Of a DNA stretch of 64,000 nucleotides, positions 1 through 8,173 are shown piece by piece. Positions within the stretch are counted from its first letter, which is position 1. The number at the start of each line of letters is the position of its first letter. A model generated the notes under the pieces. The model made no database searches. It was given only the letters and a program-made list of their open reading frames with translations, and was not told the DNA's origin. Source of the DNA: Senimuribacter sp049852125 (lineage in GTDB: Bacteria > Bacillota > Clostridia > Peptostreptococcales > Anaerovoracaceae); the NCBI RefSeq assembly GCF_049852125.1, contig NZ_CP187532.1, forward strand, positions 1,612,001 through 1,676,000, in the 5' to 3' direction. Both the position numbers and the translations under genes were made by a program.

Positions 1-106
1 CATTGCTGCCCAGATCAAAGGACAGACTGGCTAATACCGGCGTAATCCCAAAAACCAAAGCAGAAGCTACCGCACAGAATACGCCTTTTCTAGTTCTGCT
101 GTTCAT
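1..106 (-). CDS. EamA/DMT-family permease, N-terminal part only
   Basis: The first 35 codons of a membrane protein that runs off the left edge of the window. The ATG overlaps the metH stop as ATGA, which indicates translational coupling. After a short basic N-terminus (NSRTRKG) comes a hydrophobic helix ending in GITPVLASLSF, typical of the first helix of EamA (DMT) drug/metabolite exporters. The substrate cannot be told from this piece. Its place at the end of metF-metH would fit export of an amino acid or related metabolite, but that is inference. Confidence 0.6.
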   Translation of the reverse strand, partial: MNSRTRKGVFCAVASALVFGITPVLASLSFDLGSN

Positions 107-2532
107 AATACTTCTTTTGCTGCATCAGCAGACTCTTTCGCGTCTTTTACATAGTAATCCGCGCCGATCTCCTTGGCGTAATCCTCTGTCAAAACGGCGC
201 CGCCAACCATAATTCTACAATCAGGCGCCGCGGCCTTCACCGCCTGAATCGTCTCTGCCATACTGCCCAGGGTCGTTGTCATCAAAGCCGATAGTCCTAC
301 CAATTTGACATGATCACGAATTACGGCATCAACTACAGCCTGAGGCTCCACATCCTTACCCAGATCAATGACATGATATCCATAATTATCGAGAATTACT
401 TTTACGATATTCTTTCCGATATCGTGAATATCGCCCTTTACCGTAGCGATCACAATGGTTCCCCGACTCTCCTGCTGTCCTCCGGAGGATTGTATCTTTT
501 CCTTGATTACATCGAAAGCGCTTTGTGCAGTAGAAGCGCAAAGCATCAGCTGCGGGATGAAAATAGCGCCCTTTTCGAAATCCTGTCCGGCCTGATCTAA
601 TATCGGAATCAAGGTTCGGTTGATCACATCCATAGGCTCGCGATTTTCAAGCTCGGCCGAAATCAGCGATTTACACTTCCCGCTTAACCCATTCATGATG
701 GCGTAAGCGATTTCACCGCTTTCTGCTGTTTCAAAAGCCGCTTCCTGATGCCCGGATGCCTCTGGCTTTCCGGCAGACACACTTTGACTGACGCCATTTG
801 CCGCAGGAACAGCCGCAGACAGCTCCTGACTGTATTTCGAAATGTAGTCCCTTGCTCCTTTGTCCATGTTCATGATCAGACGATATGTATCTACGGCGCG
901 AACCATATCAGGCGCTCCAGGATTCATAATAGGTAAATCCAGTCCGCTGGTCAAAGCCATCTGAAGAAAGTTATGATTGATCAACGACCTGTTCGGCAGG
1001 CCAAAGGAAATATTGGACACGCCAAGCACCGTCTTCAACCCCATGGATTCTTTTACATATCGAATTGCCTTCAGCGTATTCGCCGCGTTTTCCTGCTCAG
1101 CCGAAACCGTAAGGGTCAGACAATCGATATATATATCCCGCCGTGGTATTCCCAAAGCCAGCGCGCGTTCTAAAATTCTTTCGGCAATCTCTACTCGCTT
1201 TTCTACAGTCTTCGGAATGCCGTCCTCATCTAATGTCAAGCCGACCACGGCAGCTCCGTATTTTTTCACGATGGGTAAAATTGCAGATAGAGACTTTTCT
1301 TCACCATTGACCGAATTAACGATAGCTTTACCGCTGTAGACCCGCAGCGCTGCTTCAATAACCTCAGGATCATTGGAATCAATCTGCAGCGGCGCGTCAG
1401 TAATGCCCTGCAATGCCTTGACAATGTTTACAATAACTTTTTTCTCGTCAATCCCAGGCACGCCGGCATTTACATCCAGTATTTCCGCCCCATCTCTTAC
1501 CTGATCGGCAGCCTGGCTCAGAACATAATCCATATCCCCGTTTTTTAACGCCTCTTTTAACTTTTTCTTTCCTGTCGGATTGATTCTCTCTCCTATAATC
1601 CGCGGCTGATCAATAATAACGGTACGCTCTGGTGTACATACGGCAGCCGAAATTTCAGGATTTTGCGGCACATACGCCTGCTTATCAAAGATATGCCGCA
1701 GGGCTTCGATAAACGCTGGCGTCGTTCCGCAGCAACCGCCCACAATCTTAACGCCCAAAGGAATCAGCTCCGCTGTAACCGAGGCAAAATCTTTTGCGTC
1801 CACATGGTATATTCCAGTGGCTGGATCCGGCAGTCCGGCATTCGCCTTAGACACCATAGGCAAAGTCGTCCACTGCGCCAGTTCTTCCATCAAAGGTCGA
1901 AATTCCGCAGGTCCCAGAGAACAATTCATACCTACCGCATCCGCTCCCAAGCCTTCGCATACCATAGCCATCGCCTTTACCTCCGTACCTGTAAAGGTTC
2001 TTCGGTTTGCCTCAAAGCTCATCGTGCAGATTACCGGCAGATCTGTATTTTCCTTAGCGGCAAGCAGAGCCGCTTTCATTTCATAAAGATCTGTCATCGT
2101 CTCTATAGAAATCAGATCCGCTCCCTTACCTGCGAGAATCTGCCGTTTAAACATTTCATACGCTTCCTCAAAGGTCAAATTTCCGTTAGGCTCTAAAAGA
2201 CGGCCCAGCGGTCCGATATCCAGAGAAATTTTCGCGTTCGTTCCCTCTGACGCTTTCTTCGCGTTGGCAACTGCCGCACCGATCAACTCCTCAACCGTGT
2301 AGCCGCATCCTTCAATTTTGTATTCACTGACGCCAAAAGAACAGGTATTGATAATATCACTGCCTGCCTGTATATAGGCCTTATGGATCTTCTGCACAAT
2401 CTCAGGATGGGTTATATTCAGAACTTCAGGTACTTTTCCTATATCAGGCACTGCCTGCTGGAGCATCGTTCCGAAGCCTCCGTCCAAAAAGATAAATTCC
2501 CTGTCCTGAAATAAATTCAATAGTTTATTCAT
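103..2532 (-). CDS. metH: Cobalamin-dependent methionine synthase, no activation domain
   Basis: Transfers the methyl group of 5-methyl-tetrahydrofolate to homocysteine through a cobalamin cofactor in the cytoplasm. The 809 residues hold an N-terminal homocysteine S-methyltransferase domain with zinc-ligand cysteines (MNCSLGP and VGGCCGTTP), a pterin-binding domain from about residue 315 (RIIGERINPTG), and a C-terminal cobalamin domain with the lower-ligand motif DIHDIGKN. The E. coli enzyme is about 1,220 residues and ends in an AdoMet-binding reactivation domain. That domain is absent here, as in many anaerobes, so reactivation of oxidised cobalamin must be supplied by another protein not seen in the window. 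It lies 43 bp after metF, and its stop overlaps the next start. Confidence 0.93.
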   Translation of the reverse strand: MNKLLNLFQDREFIFLDGGFGTMLQQAVPDIGKVPEVLNITHPEIVQKIHKAYIQAGSDIINTCSFGVSEYKIEGCGYTVEELIGAAVANAKKASEGTNAKISLDIGPLGRLLEPNGNLTFEEAYEMFKRQILAGKGADLISIETMTDLYEMKAALLAAKENTDLPVICTMSFEANRRTFTGTEVKAMAMVCEGLGADAVGMNCSLGPAEFRPLMEELAQWTTLPMVSKANAGLPDPATGIYHVDAKDFASVTAELIPLGVKIVGGCCGTTPAFIEALRHIFDKQAYVPQNPEISAAVCTPERTVIIDQPRIIGERINPTGKKKLKEALKNGDMDYVLSQAADQVRDGAEILDVNAGVPGIDEKKVIVNIVKALQGITDAPLQIDSNDPEVIEAALRVYSGKAIVNSVNGEEKSLSAILPIVKKYGAAVVGLTLDEDGIPKTVEKRVEIAERILERALALGIPRRDIYIDCLTLTVSAEQENAANTLKAIRYVKESMGLKTVLGVSNISFGLPNRSLINHNFLQMALTSGLDLPIMNPGAPDMVRAVDTYRLIMNMDKGARDYISKYSQELSAAVPAANGVSQSVSAGKPEASGHQEAAFETAESGEIAYAIMNGLSGKCKSLISAELENREPMDVINRTLIPILDQAGQDFEKGAIFIPQLMLCASTAQSAFDVIKEKIQSSGGQQESRGTIVIATVKGDIHDIGKNIVKVILDNYGYHVIDLGKDVEPQAVVDAVIRDHVKLVGLSALMTTTLGSMAETIQAVKAAAPDCRIMVGGAVLTEDYAKEIGADYYVKDAKESADAAKEVL

Positions 2533-2575
2533 AGATTTTCATATCCTTTTCTGATGTACTTTTCCTGTTACCGCT

Positions 2576-3439
2576 TTAGAACAAACTCTGAACGCTTTCA
2601 CAGATCCTCTTTGCAATATACGGATTATTCATAGTATACAGATGCACACCGTCTACGCCGCAGCTGAGCAGATCTACAATCTGATTTACTGCATAGGCAA
2701 TGCCCGCGTCGCGCATAGCTTCAGGTTTATTTTCATATCGTGACATCATCTTGGTAAACTTAGCCGGTAAGCTGGCGCCGCACAGAGATACCATTCGCTC
2801 GATCTGTTTTTTATTGGTCACCGGCATAATGCCCGCTTCTATAGGTACATTGATTCCGGCAATTCTTGCTTTATCTACAAAATCGTAAAACAACGCATTA
2901 TCAAAAAACAGCTGAGAGATCAAATGCTGTGCGCCTGCGTCAACCTTTTTCTTCAGGTTCAAAATGTCTTCCACCTGACTTCTGCTGTCGGTATGCCCCT
3001 CGGGATAACACGCGCCGGAGATTCCAAAGCTGTAATCCTTCTCTTTGATAAAAGAAATCAGCTCACTGGCATGCAGAAATTCTTTCTTTGGCGGCATGTC
3101 CGGAACCAGATCGCCGCGCAGAGCCAGAATATTCTCCACGCCGTTATCCGCAAGACGGCGCAGTACTTCAGTAACCTCCGCCTTCGTAGAGTTCACACAT
3201 GTCAAATGAGCCGCAGACTCTATGCCATACTTGTGTTTGATAGCAGAGGCAATCTCACATGTGGAGTTATCTGCAAGGCTGCCGCTGGCCCCATATGTAA
3301 CACTGATAAAATCAGGCCGCAAATCCTGCAGCGCGTCTAATGTATCGTAAATGGTCTTGATTGGCTTGTCCCGCTTTGGTGGAAATACCTCAAAAGAAAA
3401 CACGGTCTTTTCGCCATTGAATAATTCTGCTAATTTCAA
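2576..3439 (-). CDS. metF: 5,10-methylenetetrahydrofolate reductase
   Basis: Reduces 5,10-methylene-THF to 5-methyl-THF and feeds the methionine synthase encoded directly downstream. The 287-residue TIM-barrel protein begins with the family motif FSFEVFPPKRD and carries the FAD-site stretches ISVTYGASGS and LALRGD. The start codon is TTG, preceded by the purine-rich stretch AAAGGTAGG. Length is normal for the bacterial enzyme. No S-box (SAM) or cobalamin riboswitch is recognisable in the short gap upstream, so metF-metH may be read from further up the minus-strand cluster or from a weak local promoter. Confidence 0.93.
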   Translation of the reverse strand: MKLAELFNGEKTVFSFEVFPPKRDKPIKTIYDTLDALQDLRPDFISVTYGASGSLADNSTCEIASAIKHKYGIESAAHLTCVNSTKAEVTEVLRRLADNGVENILALRGDLVPDMPPKKEFLHASELISFIKEKDYSFGISGACYPEGHTDSRSQVEDILNLKKKVDAGAQHLISQLFFDNALFYDFVDKARIAGINVPIEAGIMPVTNKKQIERMVSLCGASLPAKFTKMMSRYENKPEAMRDAGIAYAVNQIVDLLSCGVDGVHLYTMNNPYIAKRICESVQSLF

Positions 3440-3502
3440 CTGTCTTACCTACCTTTACTTATTTAAACTAATTTAATATTCTATACCAACCTAATGGGTT
3501 TT

Positions 3503-4009
3503 TCAATCCCTGTTTCCGCTTTCCAGGATGATTTTCCAACTTTCTATCAGATCCTCCAAACGAAATCTGGCGTTTGCAGGACTGGTAGACGGCAGCTGCA
3601 ACGCGTCAATGCCTGTCCTCGGCAGAGTATAACGGTCATACAGCTTCTTTGCCAAAGCGCCGTTGGCATAGACCTTTTTGATACCGGTTTCTTCTAAAAG
3701 CCACGCCACATCAGCCGGTACAACATTCTTGATAGAACTATCCGCCGCGCCGACGATGTCACAACTCTCCGCTACATCCCATATGGCTACGCCGTTCCGA
3801 AGAAGCATCGCTTTTCGCTCCTCTACAGTTTCAGGAAAAGCTTCATCAAAAAGACGCGCTAGCACCTTCCAAAAGCGGTTCTGCGGATGCCCATAGTAGA
3901 ATCCCATTTCTCTGGATTTTCCCGACGGCAGAGTTCCCAGAATCAGAATCCTGCTTTTCTCATTATATACAGGCGCGAAGTCGTGATTGATGTGTTCATA
4001 TTCTCCCAT
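3503..4009 (-). CDS. DNA-deoxyinosine (hypoxanthine) glycosylase, UDG superfamily
   Basis: Base-excision repair enzyme of the uracil-DNA glycosylase fold, most like the family that removes hypoxanthine (deaminated adenine) from DNA. The 168-residue protein has the N-terminal active-site strand ILILGTLPSGKSRE, the following YYGHPQNRFW, and the C-terminal motif QLPSTSPANAR that holds the minor-groove loop. It sits between the muramidase and metF genes with short gaps, and no functional link to either is evident. The family assignment is good, but the exact base specificity is inferred from family likeness. Confidence 0.85.
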   Translation of the reverse strand: MGEYEHINHDFAPVYNEKSRILILGTLPSGKSREMGFYYGHPQNRFWKVLARLFDEAFPETVEERKAMLLRNGVAIWDVAESCDIVGAADSSIKNVVPADVAWLLEETGIKKVYANGALAKKLYDRYTLPRTGIDALQLPSTSPANARFRLEDLIESWKIILESGNRD

Positions 4010-4026
4010 AGCTTCCTCCTATTTAT

Positions 4027-4917
4027 TTATTTATTTATCATCATGATATTCAAGTCCACTCGCCCTTTGATACCGTCTACCTTCCCTCTGTCAGAGTATT
4101 GCCATATCCTGAAAGCATACGGATAGTCGGTTTTTTTCGTATAATGGGCGAGCCATGTTTCATAATTTGTCAAAAAAGTCAAATCCAAACGAGTATCCAG
4201 CCAATGAGGATTACCATAGATCACAGGTGTAAATCCATTTCGTTCAATCACTTTGCAAAAAGCGTCCGCGATCTCTGTTCTTTCTTTCACCGAAAGGCCG
4301 CTGATTCGATCTGTTTCTCCATTAACCGGCTCCATATCAAAGGCAACCGGATAACTTACCCCTTTGCCGCGTATATGCCGAACTACATAACGAGCTTCAG
4401 CAATAGCTTCCTCAGCAGTCGTTGCCTGTGAAAAGAAATAAACGCCTATATCTAACCCCGCCTTTCGCGCTCCTTTCACATTCTCTCTAAACCGGCTGTC
4501 TTTCTGTATGTCGCCGCTTTCTGAACCGCGGTATCCCAGCCGGATCATCGCAAATTCAATACCGTCGTCCTTCACCCTTTCCCAATCGATTTTCTTCTGA
4601 TAATAGGATACATCGATGCCTGTAACCGAGGTATATTTCTCGTCTTCGTAATAAAGTCTGCCGCCCTCTTTATAAAAAGCATCCATATCATATGAATTTC
4701 CGGGAAGGTTATGGCGCAGCCCTAATCCGTCATAGCTTCCCATTATAATGTAAATCACGGTAAAAACACATACCACCATAAAAAGCGCGGCAGATAGAAT
4801 GATAATCTTCCCGCGCAAAGAAAGAGGAATTTTGCTATTCTTTCTTTTCTTAGAACGCCCGGCCTTTTTACCGGTGCGTTTCCTGTTCCATTTCTTTATA
4901 TCTATGTTTATTTTCAT
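4027..4917 (-). CDS. Membrane-anchored GH25 muramidase
   Basis: Predicted peptidoglycan hydrolase (N-acetylmuramidase, lysozyme type) held at the outer face of the membrane. From the chosen ATG the 296-residue protein has a lysine-rich cytoplasmic stretch, one transmembrane helix near residues 35-55 (IIILSAALFMVVCVFTVIYI), and a GH25 barrel. GH25 motifs are visible: TGIDVSYYQ at the first strand, FAMIRLGYRG, and the acidic pair in VAFDMEPVNG. An upstream GTG at 4974 is open in frame, but it would lie inside the strong promoter of the divergent M20 gene, so the ATG at 4917 is preferred although its Shine-Dalgarno is weak. Likely role: cell-wall remodelling. Confidence 0.85.
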   Translation of the reverse strand: MKINIDIKKWNRKRTGKKAGRSKKRKNSKIPLSLRGKIIILSAALFMVVCVFTVIYIIMGSYDGLGLRHNLPGNSYDMDAFYKEGGRLYYEDEKYTSVTGIDVSYYQKKIDWERVKDDGIEFAMIRLGYRGSESGDIQKDSRFRENVKGARKAGLDIGVYFFSQATTAEEAIAEARYVVRHIRGKGVSYPVAFDMEPVNGETDRISGLSVKERTEIADAFCKVIERNGFTPVIYGNPHWLDTRLDLTFLTNYETWLAHYTKKTDYPYAFRIWQYSDRGKVDGIKGRVDLNIMMINK

Positions 4918-4959
4918 AAGAAATATTCTAACACATTTCGACAAAATCGAAAAGAGTAT

Positions 4960-4988
4960 TTGACGAAGCTTCACTTCTACTATATATT
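4960..4988 (+). promoter_or_regulatory. Sigma-A type promoter of the M20 peptidase gene
   Basis: TTGACG at 4960-4965, a 17-bp spacer, and TATATT at 4983-4988, followed by GAGAGG and the ATG at 5013. It overlaps the 5' extension of the divergent GH25 frame, which supports the shorter GH25 start. Confidence 0.75.
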
Positions 4989-5012
4989 ATTATATAAGAG
5001 AGGTAAAATAAA

Positions 5013-6143
5013 ATGTTAGATTTCAATCAATTGTCCCACGACCTTATTCAATACCGCAGGGATCTTCATCAGATTCCCGAACTTGGATTTTATGTGTATA
5101 AAACAAGCGCCTATGTACGGCAGGTCCTTTCCCAACTATCGTGCCGCGTTGAAACGATCCTTCAGACCGGCGTTGTCGCTTTCTTCGATTTCGGCGGCAG
5201 CGAAACCCTGGCTTTCCGCGCGGATATGGACGCCCTGCCAATTCAGGAAGAAACCGGTCTTCCTTATGCGTCCACCCATGAGGGCTGTATGCACGCCTGC
5301 GGACACGACGGTCACATGGCGGGTCTCCTTGGCTTTGCCAGAGTTTTAGATCAATACATGCAGGAAGGCCTTAAACCCCGGTATAACGCGCTCCTTCTGT
5401 TCCAACCGGCGGAGGAAACCATCGACGGCGCACTGCGGATCTGCGGTACGCATATCTTTGATCAATACAATATCAAGGCGATCTTCGGATTACATCTGTG
5501 GCCTATGCTGCAGCGCGGAGAAATCGCTTCAAGGCCAGGCCCTATGATGGCAAAGTCCACCTCTGTAGCTGTACAGATCGAGGGTGTCAGCGCCCACTGC
5601 GGCGAACCGGAAAAGGGAAAGGACGCTCTGGAGGCCGCTTGCCGCTTCGTCAGCGATATCTATACTTATAAAACAATTTACGTGCCTGACCGATGCGTTC
5701 TGAAATTCGGAAAAATGGAAAGCGGCACAGTACGCAACGCCATCTCCCCTTATAGCCGTTTGGACGGTACCATGCGTACCTTTAACGACACGACCTGGGA
5801 TAATCTGGTCAATGCCATGCAGCATTTAGGTCAGGAACTAGAGCATGCTTACGGTATTAAATTTTCGCTGGATGTGAGCAAAAGCCATCCTGCCGTCATA
5901 AACAACGAGGATCTGTACAGACAGGTCAAACCGCTGCTCATGAACCTCAACTACGTAGAGCTGCGCCGTCCTGTTATGATCGCTGAGGATTTCTCCTTTT
6001 TTGAACAGCAGATGCCGGGGATTTTCTTCTTCCTGGGTACAGGCAGCGGCATTCCGCTCCATAGCGATAATTACGACTTTGATGACAGCGTCATCATCGA
6101 AGGCGTCAAGCTCTTTGACACCCTGTTCAAAGCCGAGCTATGA
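5013..6143 (+). CDS. M20 family metallopeptidase / amidohydrolase
   Basis: Zinc-dependent hydrolase of the M20D group (hippurate, N-acyl-amino-acid and N-acetyl-diaminopimelate deacylases). It has 376 residues, usual for the group. The metal-site motifs are FRADMDALPIQEE (about 68-80), ACGHDGHMAG (95-104) and PAEE further on. A histidine late in the chain lies in PLHSDNYDFDD. It has its own promoter and terminator, so it appears monocistronic. The exact amide substrate cannot be read from the sequence; removal of acyl groups from amino acids or peptides is what the family does. Confidence 0.9.
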   Translation: MLDFNQLSHDLIQYRRDLHQIPELGFYVYKTSAYVRQVLSQLSCRVETILQTGVVAFFDFGGSETLAFRADMDALPIQEETGLPYASTHEGCMHACGHDGHMAGLLGFARVLDQYMQEGLKPRYNALLLFQPAEETIDGALRICGTHIFDQYNIKAIFGLHLWPMLQRGEIASRPGPMMAKSTSVAVQIEGVSAHCGEPEKGKDALEAACRFVSDIYTYKTIYVPDRCVLKFGKMESGTVRNAISPYSRLDGTMRTFNDTTWDNLVNAMQHLGQELEHAYGIKFSLDVSKSHPAVINNEDLYRQVKPLLMNLNYVELRRPVMIAEDFSFFEQQMPGIFFFLGTGSGIPLHSDNYDFDDSVIIEGVKLFDTLFKAEL

Positions 6144-6158
6144 GGCTGTTGAGAAATA

Positions 6159-6740
6159 CTATTTCTTCTTTGTAATAAACAGTACCTCAGGAGGTGCTGT
6201 TTTTTGATTGAGCAAACTGGTATATGCTACGTGATATTGTGACGCCGGTAGCTTCTCGGCCATTTGAAGAAGCGCGGCCTTCTCCTTCGCGCCTTCCTCA
6301 TGTCCGCTATAAAGAACCACTGTTACTACTCCTCCGACCTTAATCAAATCCAAAGCCGCGTCTACAGCCTGTAAGGTATCCTCCTTTTTTGTGGTGAAGG
6401 ACTTATTACCACCTGGCAAATATCCCAGATTAAAAATTACAGCCGCCGGTTTTTTCCCGGGAAATAAAGCATTAGCCAGTTCTCTCAGATGTACAAAGTT
6501 TTCCTGACACACAGTAACATTATTAATTTGGTGTATTTCCAGAAGCTTCTTTGTCATCTCTACTGCTGCCGGCTGTAAATCTATTGCAAGGACGTGTCCT
6601 TCCGCACCCGCTGCCAATGCCAGAGATAGCGTATCGCGTCCGTTGCCGCAGGTCGCATCCAATGCCAGATCTCCCTCATCGATATACCCTGCGGTAATGT
6701 ACATTGCCAAAGCCGTAGTTTTTGTCAAAATGTTTTCCAT
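6159..6740 (-). CDS. mnmM: tRNA (mnm5s2U34)-methyltransferase MnmM (YtqB type)
   Basis: Class I SAM-dependent methyltransferase of 193 residues. The SAM-binding loop is DATCGNGRDTLSLAL and the acidic end of strand 2 is VLAIDLQ. The short single-domain build, and the conserved lead-in (TALAMYITAGYIDEGDLALD), match the YtqB family of Gram-positive bacteria, which completes the 5-methylaminomethyl group at the wobble uridine of some tRNAs. AGGAGG stands just before the ATG. Convergent with the M20 gene, 15 bp between stops. Confidence 0.8.
   Translation of the reverse strand: MENILTKTTALAMYITAGYIDEGDLALDATCGNGRDTLSLALAAGAEGHVLAIDLQPAAVEMTKKLLEIHQINNVTVCQENFVHLRELANALFPGKKPAAVIFNLGYLPGGNKSFTTKKEDTLQAVDAALDLIKVGGVVTVVLYSGHEEGAKEKAALLQMAEKLPASQYHVAYTSLLNQKTAPPEVLFITKKK
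6178..6205 (+). terminator. Rho-independent terminator of the M20 gene
   Basis: Near-perfect 11-bp stem (AACAGTACCTC against GAGGTGCTGTT, one G-U) followed by six T. It lies inside the last codons of the convergent mnmM gene, so the two genes overlap at transcript level. Confidence 0.85.
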
Positions 6741-6796
6741 AACAACCTCCTATGGATTTTATTTTACATCAAAAGACATGATTTGCATAGGTGATT

Positions 6797-7999
6797 TCAG
6801 AGCTCCCAAGTATCACCGTCCGATAGCCTTAAAATTCGTGAGTTTAACTGACTACCTAAATTCAGCCTTTCAGGATATTCCGTGTGAATAGGAATCACCG
6901 CCCCAGGAAAAATAGCCTCAGCGGCTCGCCTCAGGCCTTCTATGGAGCTATGTCCTGACGTATGAAGTTTAATAACGTAACGCAGTCCTTTGGTTAATTT
7001 CTGTACAGCGGTCATATGTTCTTTCAAATAACCCTCCGACATAGAGTAAATGAACAAAGTCTTTTCTGGCTCAGACTTCACATAAGGCTCTATGATCTGC
7101 CGGAAATCCCCGCCTGTTCTCACTGCCATACAGAATGGCTCCGTTCCGCTATCCAACCACACTCTGGCTCTGTCAAAACCATACATATCATACCCTTCCG
7201 GCTGATTTTGCCGAACTATTTCCAATAAAGACATCTGATATGGATCACAGTAAAAGTTTCTGCCGGCGCTTGCCAGGTGAAAAGCCGCCAATCGATCAAA
7301 GTCCAGGACTCCACATTGAACAAAAACATAAGGAAAACGCTGCATCAGAAGTCCCGCCGCATCAGACAGATGATACTCGCTGACGGTTATCGGATGATGA
7401 AAGGAAAGATTTGTGCCTTCTATAAGCAAGACATCCACCGTCCCGTGAAGCTTCTGCAGAGCCGGAAGAACCCTGTCTCCCTGGATCCCGTGCAGCCGAA
7501 AATCTCCCGTATGTAAAATTCTTTTCCCTTCCCCTTCTATCAACAGCATACAGCTGCCAAAGGCTGAATGATCCGTGGGAATGGGCGTTATCTTTAAATC
7601 ACCGATGTCAAAAGACTGTTTTTCCTCATAATCGCGTATCTTGGCAATGCGTCGAGCCATTTCGGAATCCGGCGATTTATGACGCTGCGCAGCCAGAAAA
7701 AGAGCTCTTGCGGCTTTTCCCATATACATCGGGATATTTTCTGCGGCACAATCGAGCAAATCCGTATGATCCTTATGATAATGGGTAAAAATTACTGCAT
7801 CGTAGGGTTCTTCAATCCTCAATCCTCCCATAGCGGAAAGACCGGCAAATCCCGTACCTGTCGCAATAACAGGTCCGCTACCGCTTCCCGGTCCTGTCAG
7901 CGGGCTTCCCATATCGATCAGAATTCTGGTTTTGCCGGACGCAATAGCCACAATACAGCCTCCGATCTGATGCGTGCCACGATATATTTTAATTTCCAT
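6797..7999 (-). CDS. Metallo-beta-lactamase-fold hydrolase of the RNase J / beta-CASP type
   Basis: A 400-residue hydrolase with the metal motif THYHKDHTDL near residue 93, a second-ligand segment PTDHSAFGS, the aspartate strand HTGDFRLHG, and a C-terminal histidine in VIPIHTEYPE. The layout (MBL core, middle insert, RNA-specificity-like tail) resembles RNase J and related nucleases, but the chain is shorter than RNase J (about 550), so I do not call it rnj. It may be an RNA nuclease or an unrelated MBL hydrolase. It is divergent from htpG. Confidence 0.75.
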   Translation of the reverse strand: MEIKIYRGTHQIGGCIVAIASGKTRILIDMGSPLTGPGSGSGPVIATGTGFAGLSAMGGLRIEEPYDAVIFTHYHKDHTDLLDCAAENIPMYMGKAARALFLAAQRHKSPDSEMARRIAKIRDYEEKQSFDIGDLKITPIPTDHSAFGSCMLLIEGEGKRILHTGDFRLHGIQGDRVLPALQKLHGTVDVLLIEGTNLSFHHPITVSEYHLSDAAGLLMQRFPYVFVQCGVLDFDRLAAFHLASAGRNFYCDPYQMSLLEIVRQNQPEGYDMYGFDRARVWLDSGTEPFCMAVRTGGDFRQIIEPYVKSEPEKTLFIYSMSEGYLKEHMTAVQKLTKGLRYVIKLHTSGHSSIEGLRRAAEAIFPGAVIPIHTEYPERLNLGSQLNSRILRLSDGDTWEL

Positions 8000-8069
8000 T
8001 GCGATACCTCCGTTACATACATTTTAAGGCTACCCGGCAGAAAATATGCTAAAAGTACGGCAAACCCTA

Positions 8070-8098
8070 TTGACTTTTTGTCTGGCACGCAGTAAATT
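8070..8098 (+). promoter_or_regulatory. Promoter of htpG
   Basis: TTGACT at 8070-8075, a 17-bp spacer and TAAATT at 8093-8098. The CIRCE operator begins 14 bp downstream, placing it around or just after the start of transcription. Confidence 0.65.
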
Positions 8099-8111
8099 AT
8101 ATTATATGGCT

Positions 8112-8138
8112 TTAGCACTCGTCATGTATGAGTGCTAA
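8112..8138 (+). promoter_or_regulatory. CIRCE operator (HrcA binding site) ahead of htpG
   Basis: Exact consensus inverted repeat: TTAGCACTC, nine bases, GAGTGCTAA. This is the operator of the heat-shock repressor HrcA, normally found before groESL and dnaK operons. It lies between the promoter and the Shine-Dalgarno of htpG, so repression by HrcA is expected. hrcA itself is not in the window. Confidence 0.95.
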
Positions 8139-8173
8139 CAGAGCGCAAAGACAAATATTTCGGAGGCGAGATT

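Noticed and set aside
3440..3502. SAM (S-box) riboswitch before metF
   Set aside because: The gap is only 63 bp and shows none of the conserved S-box elements.
8132..8173. Extended htpG start at 8132
   Set aside because: It would lie inside the CIRCE operator and lacks a Shine-Dalgarno; the ATG at 8174 has GGAGGCGAG and the conserved N-terminus.
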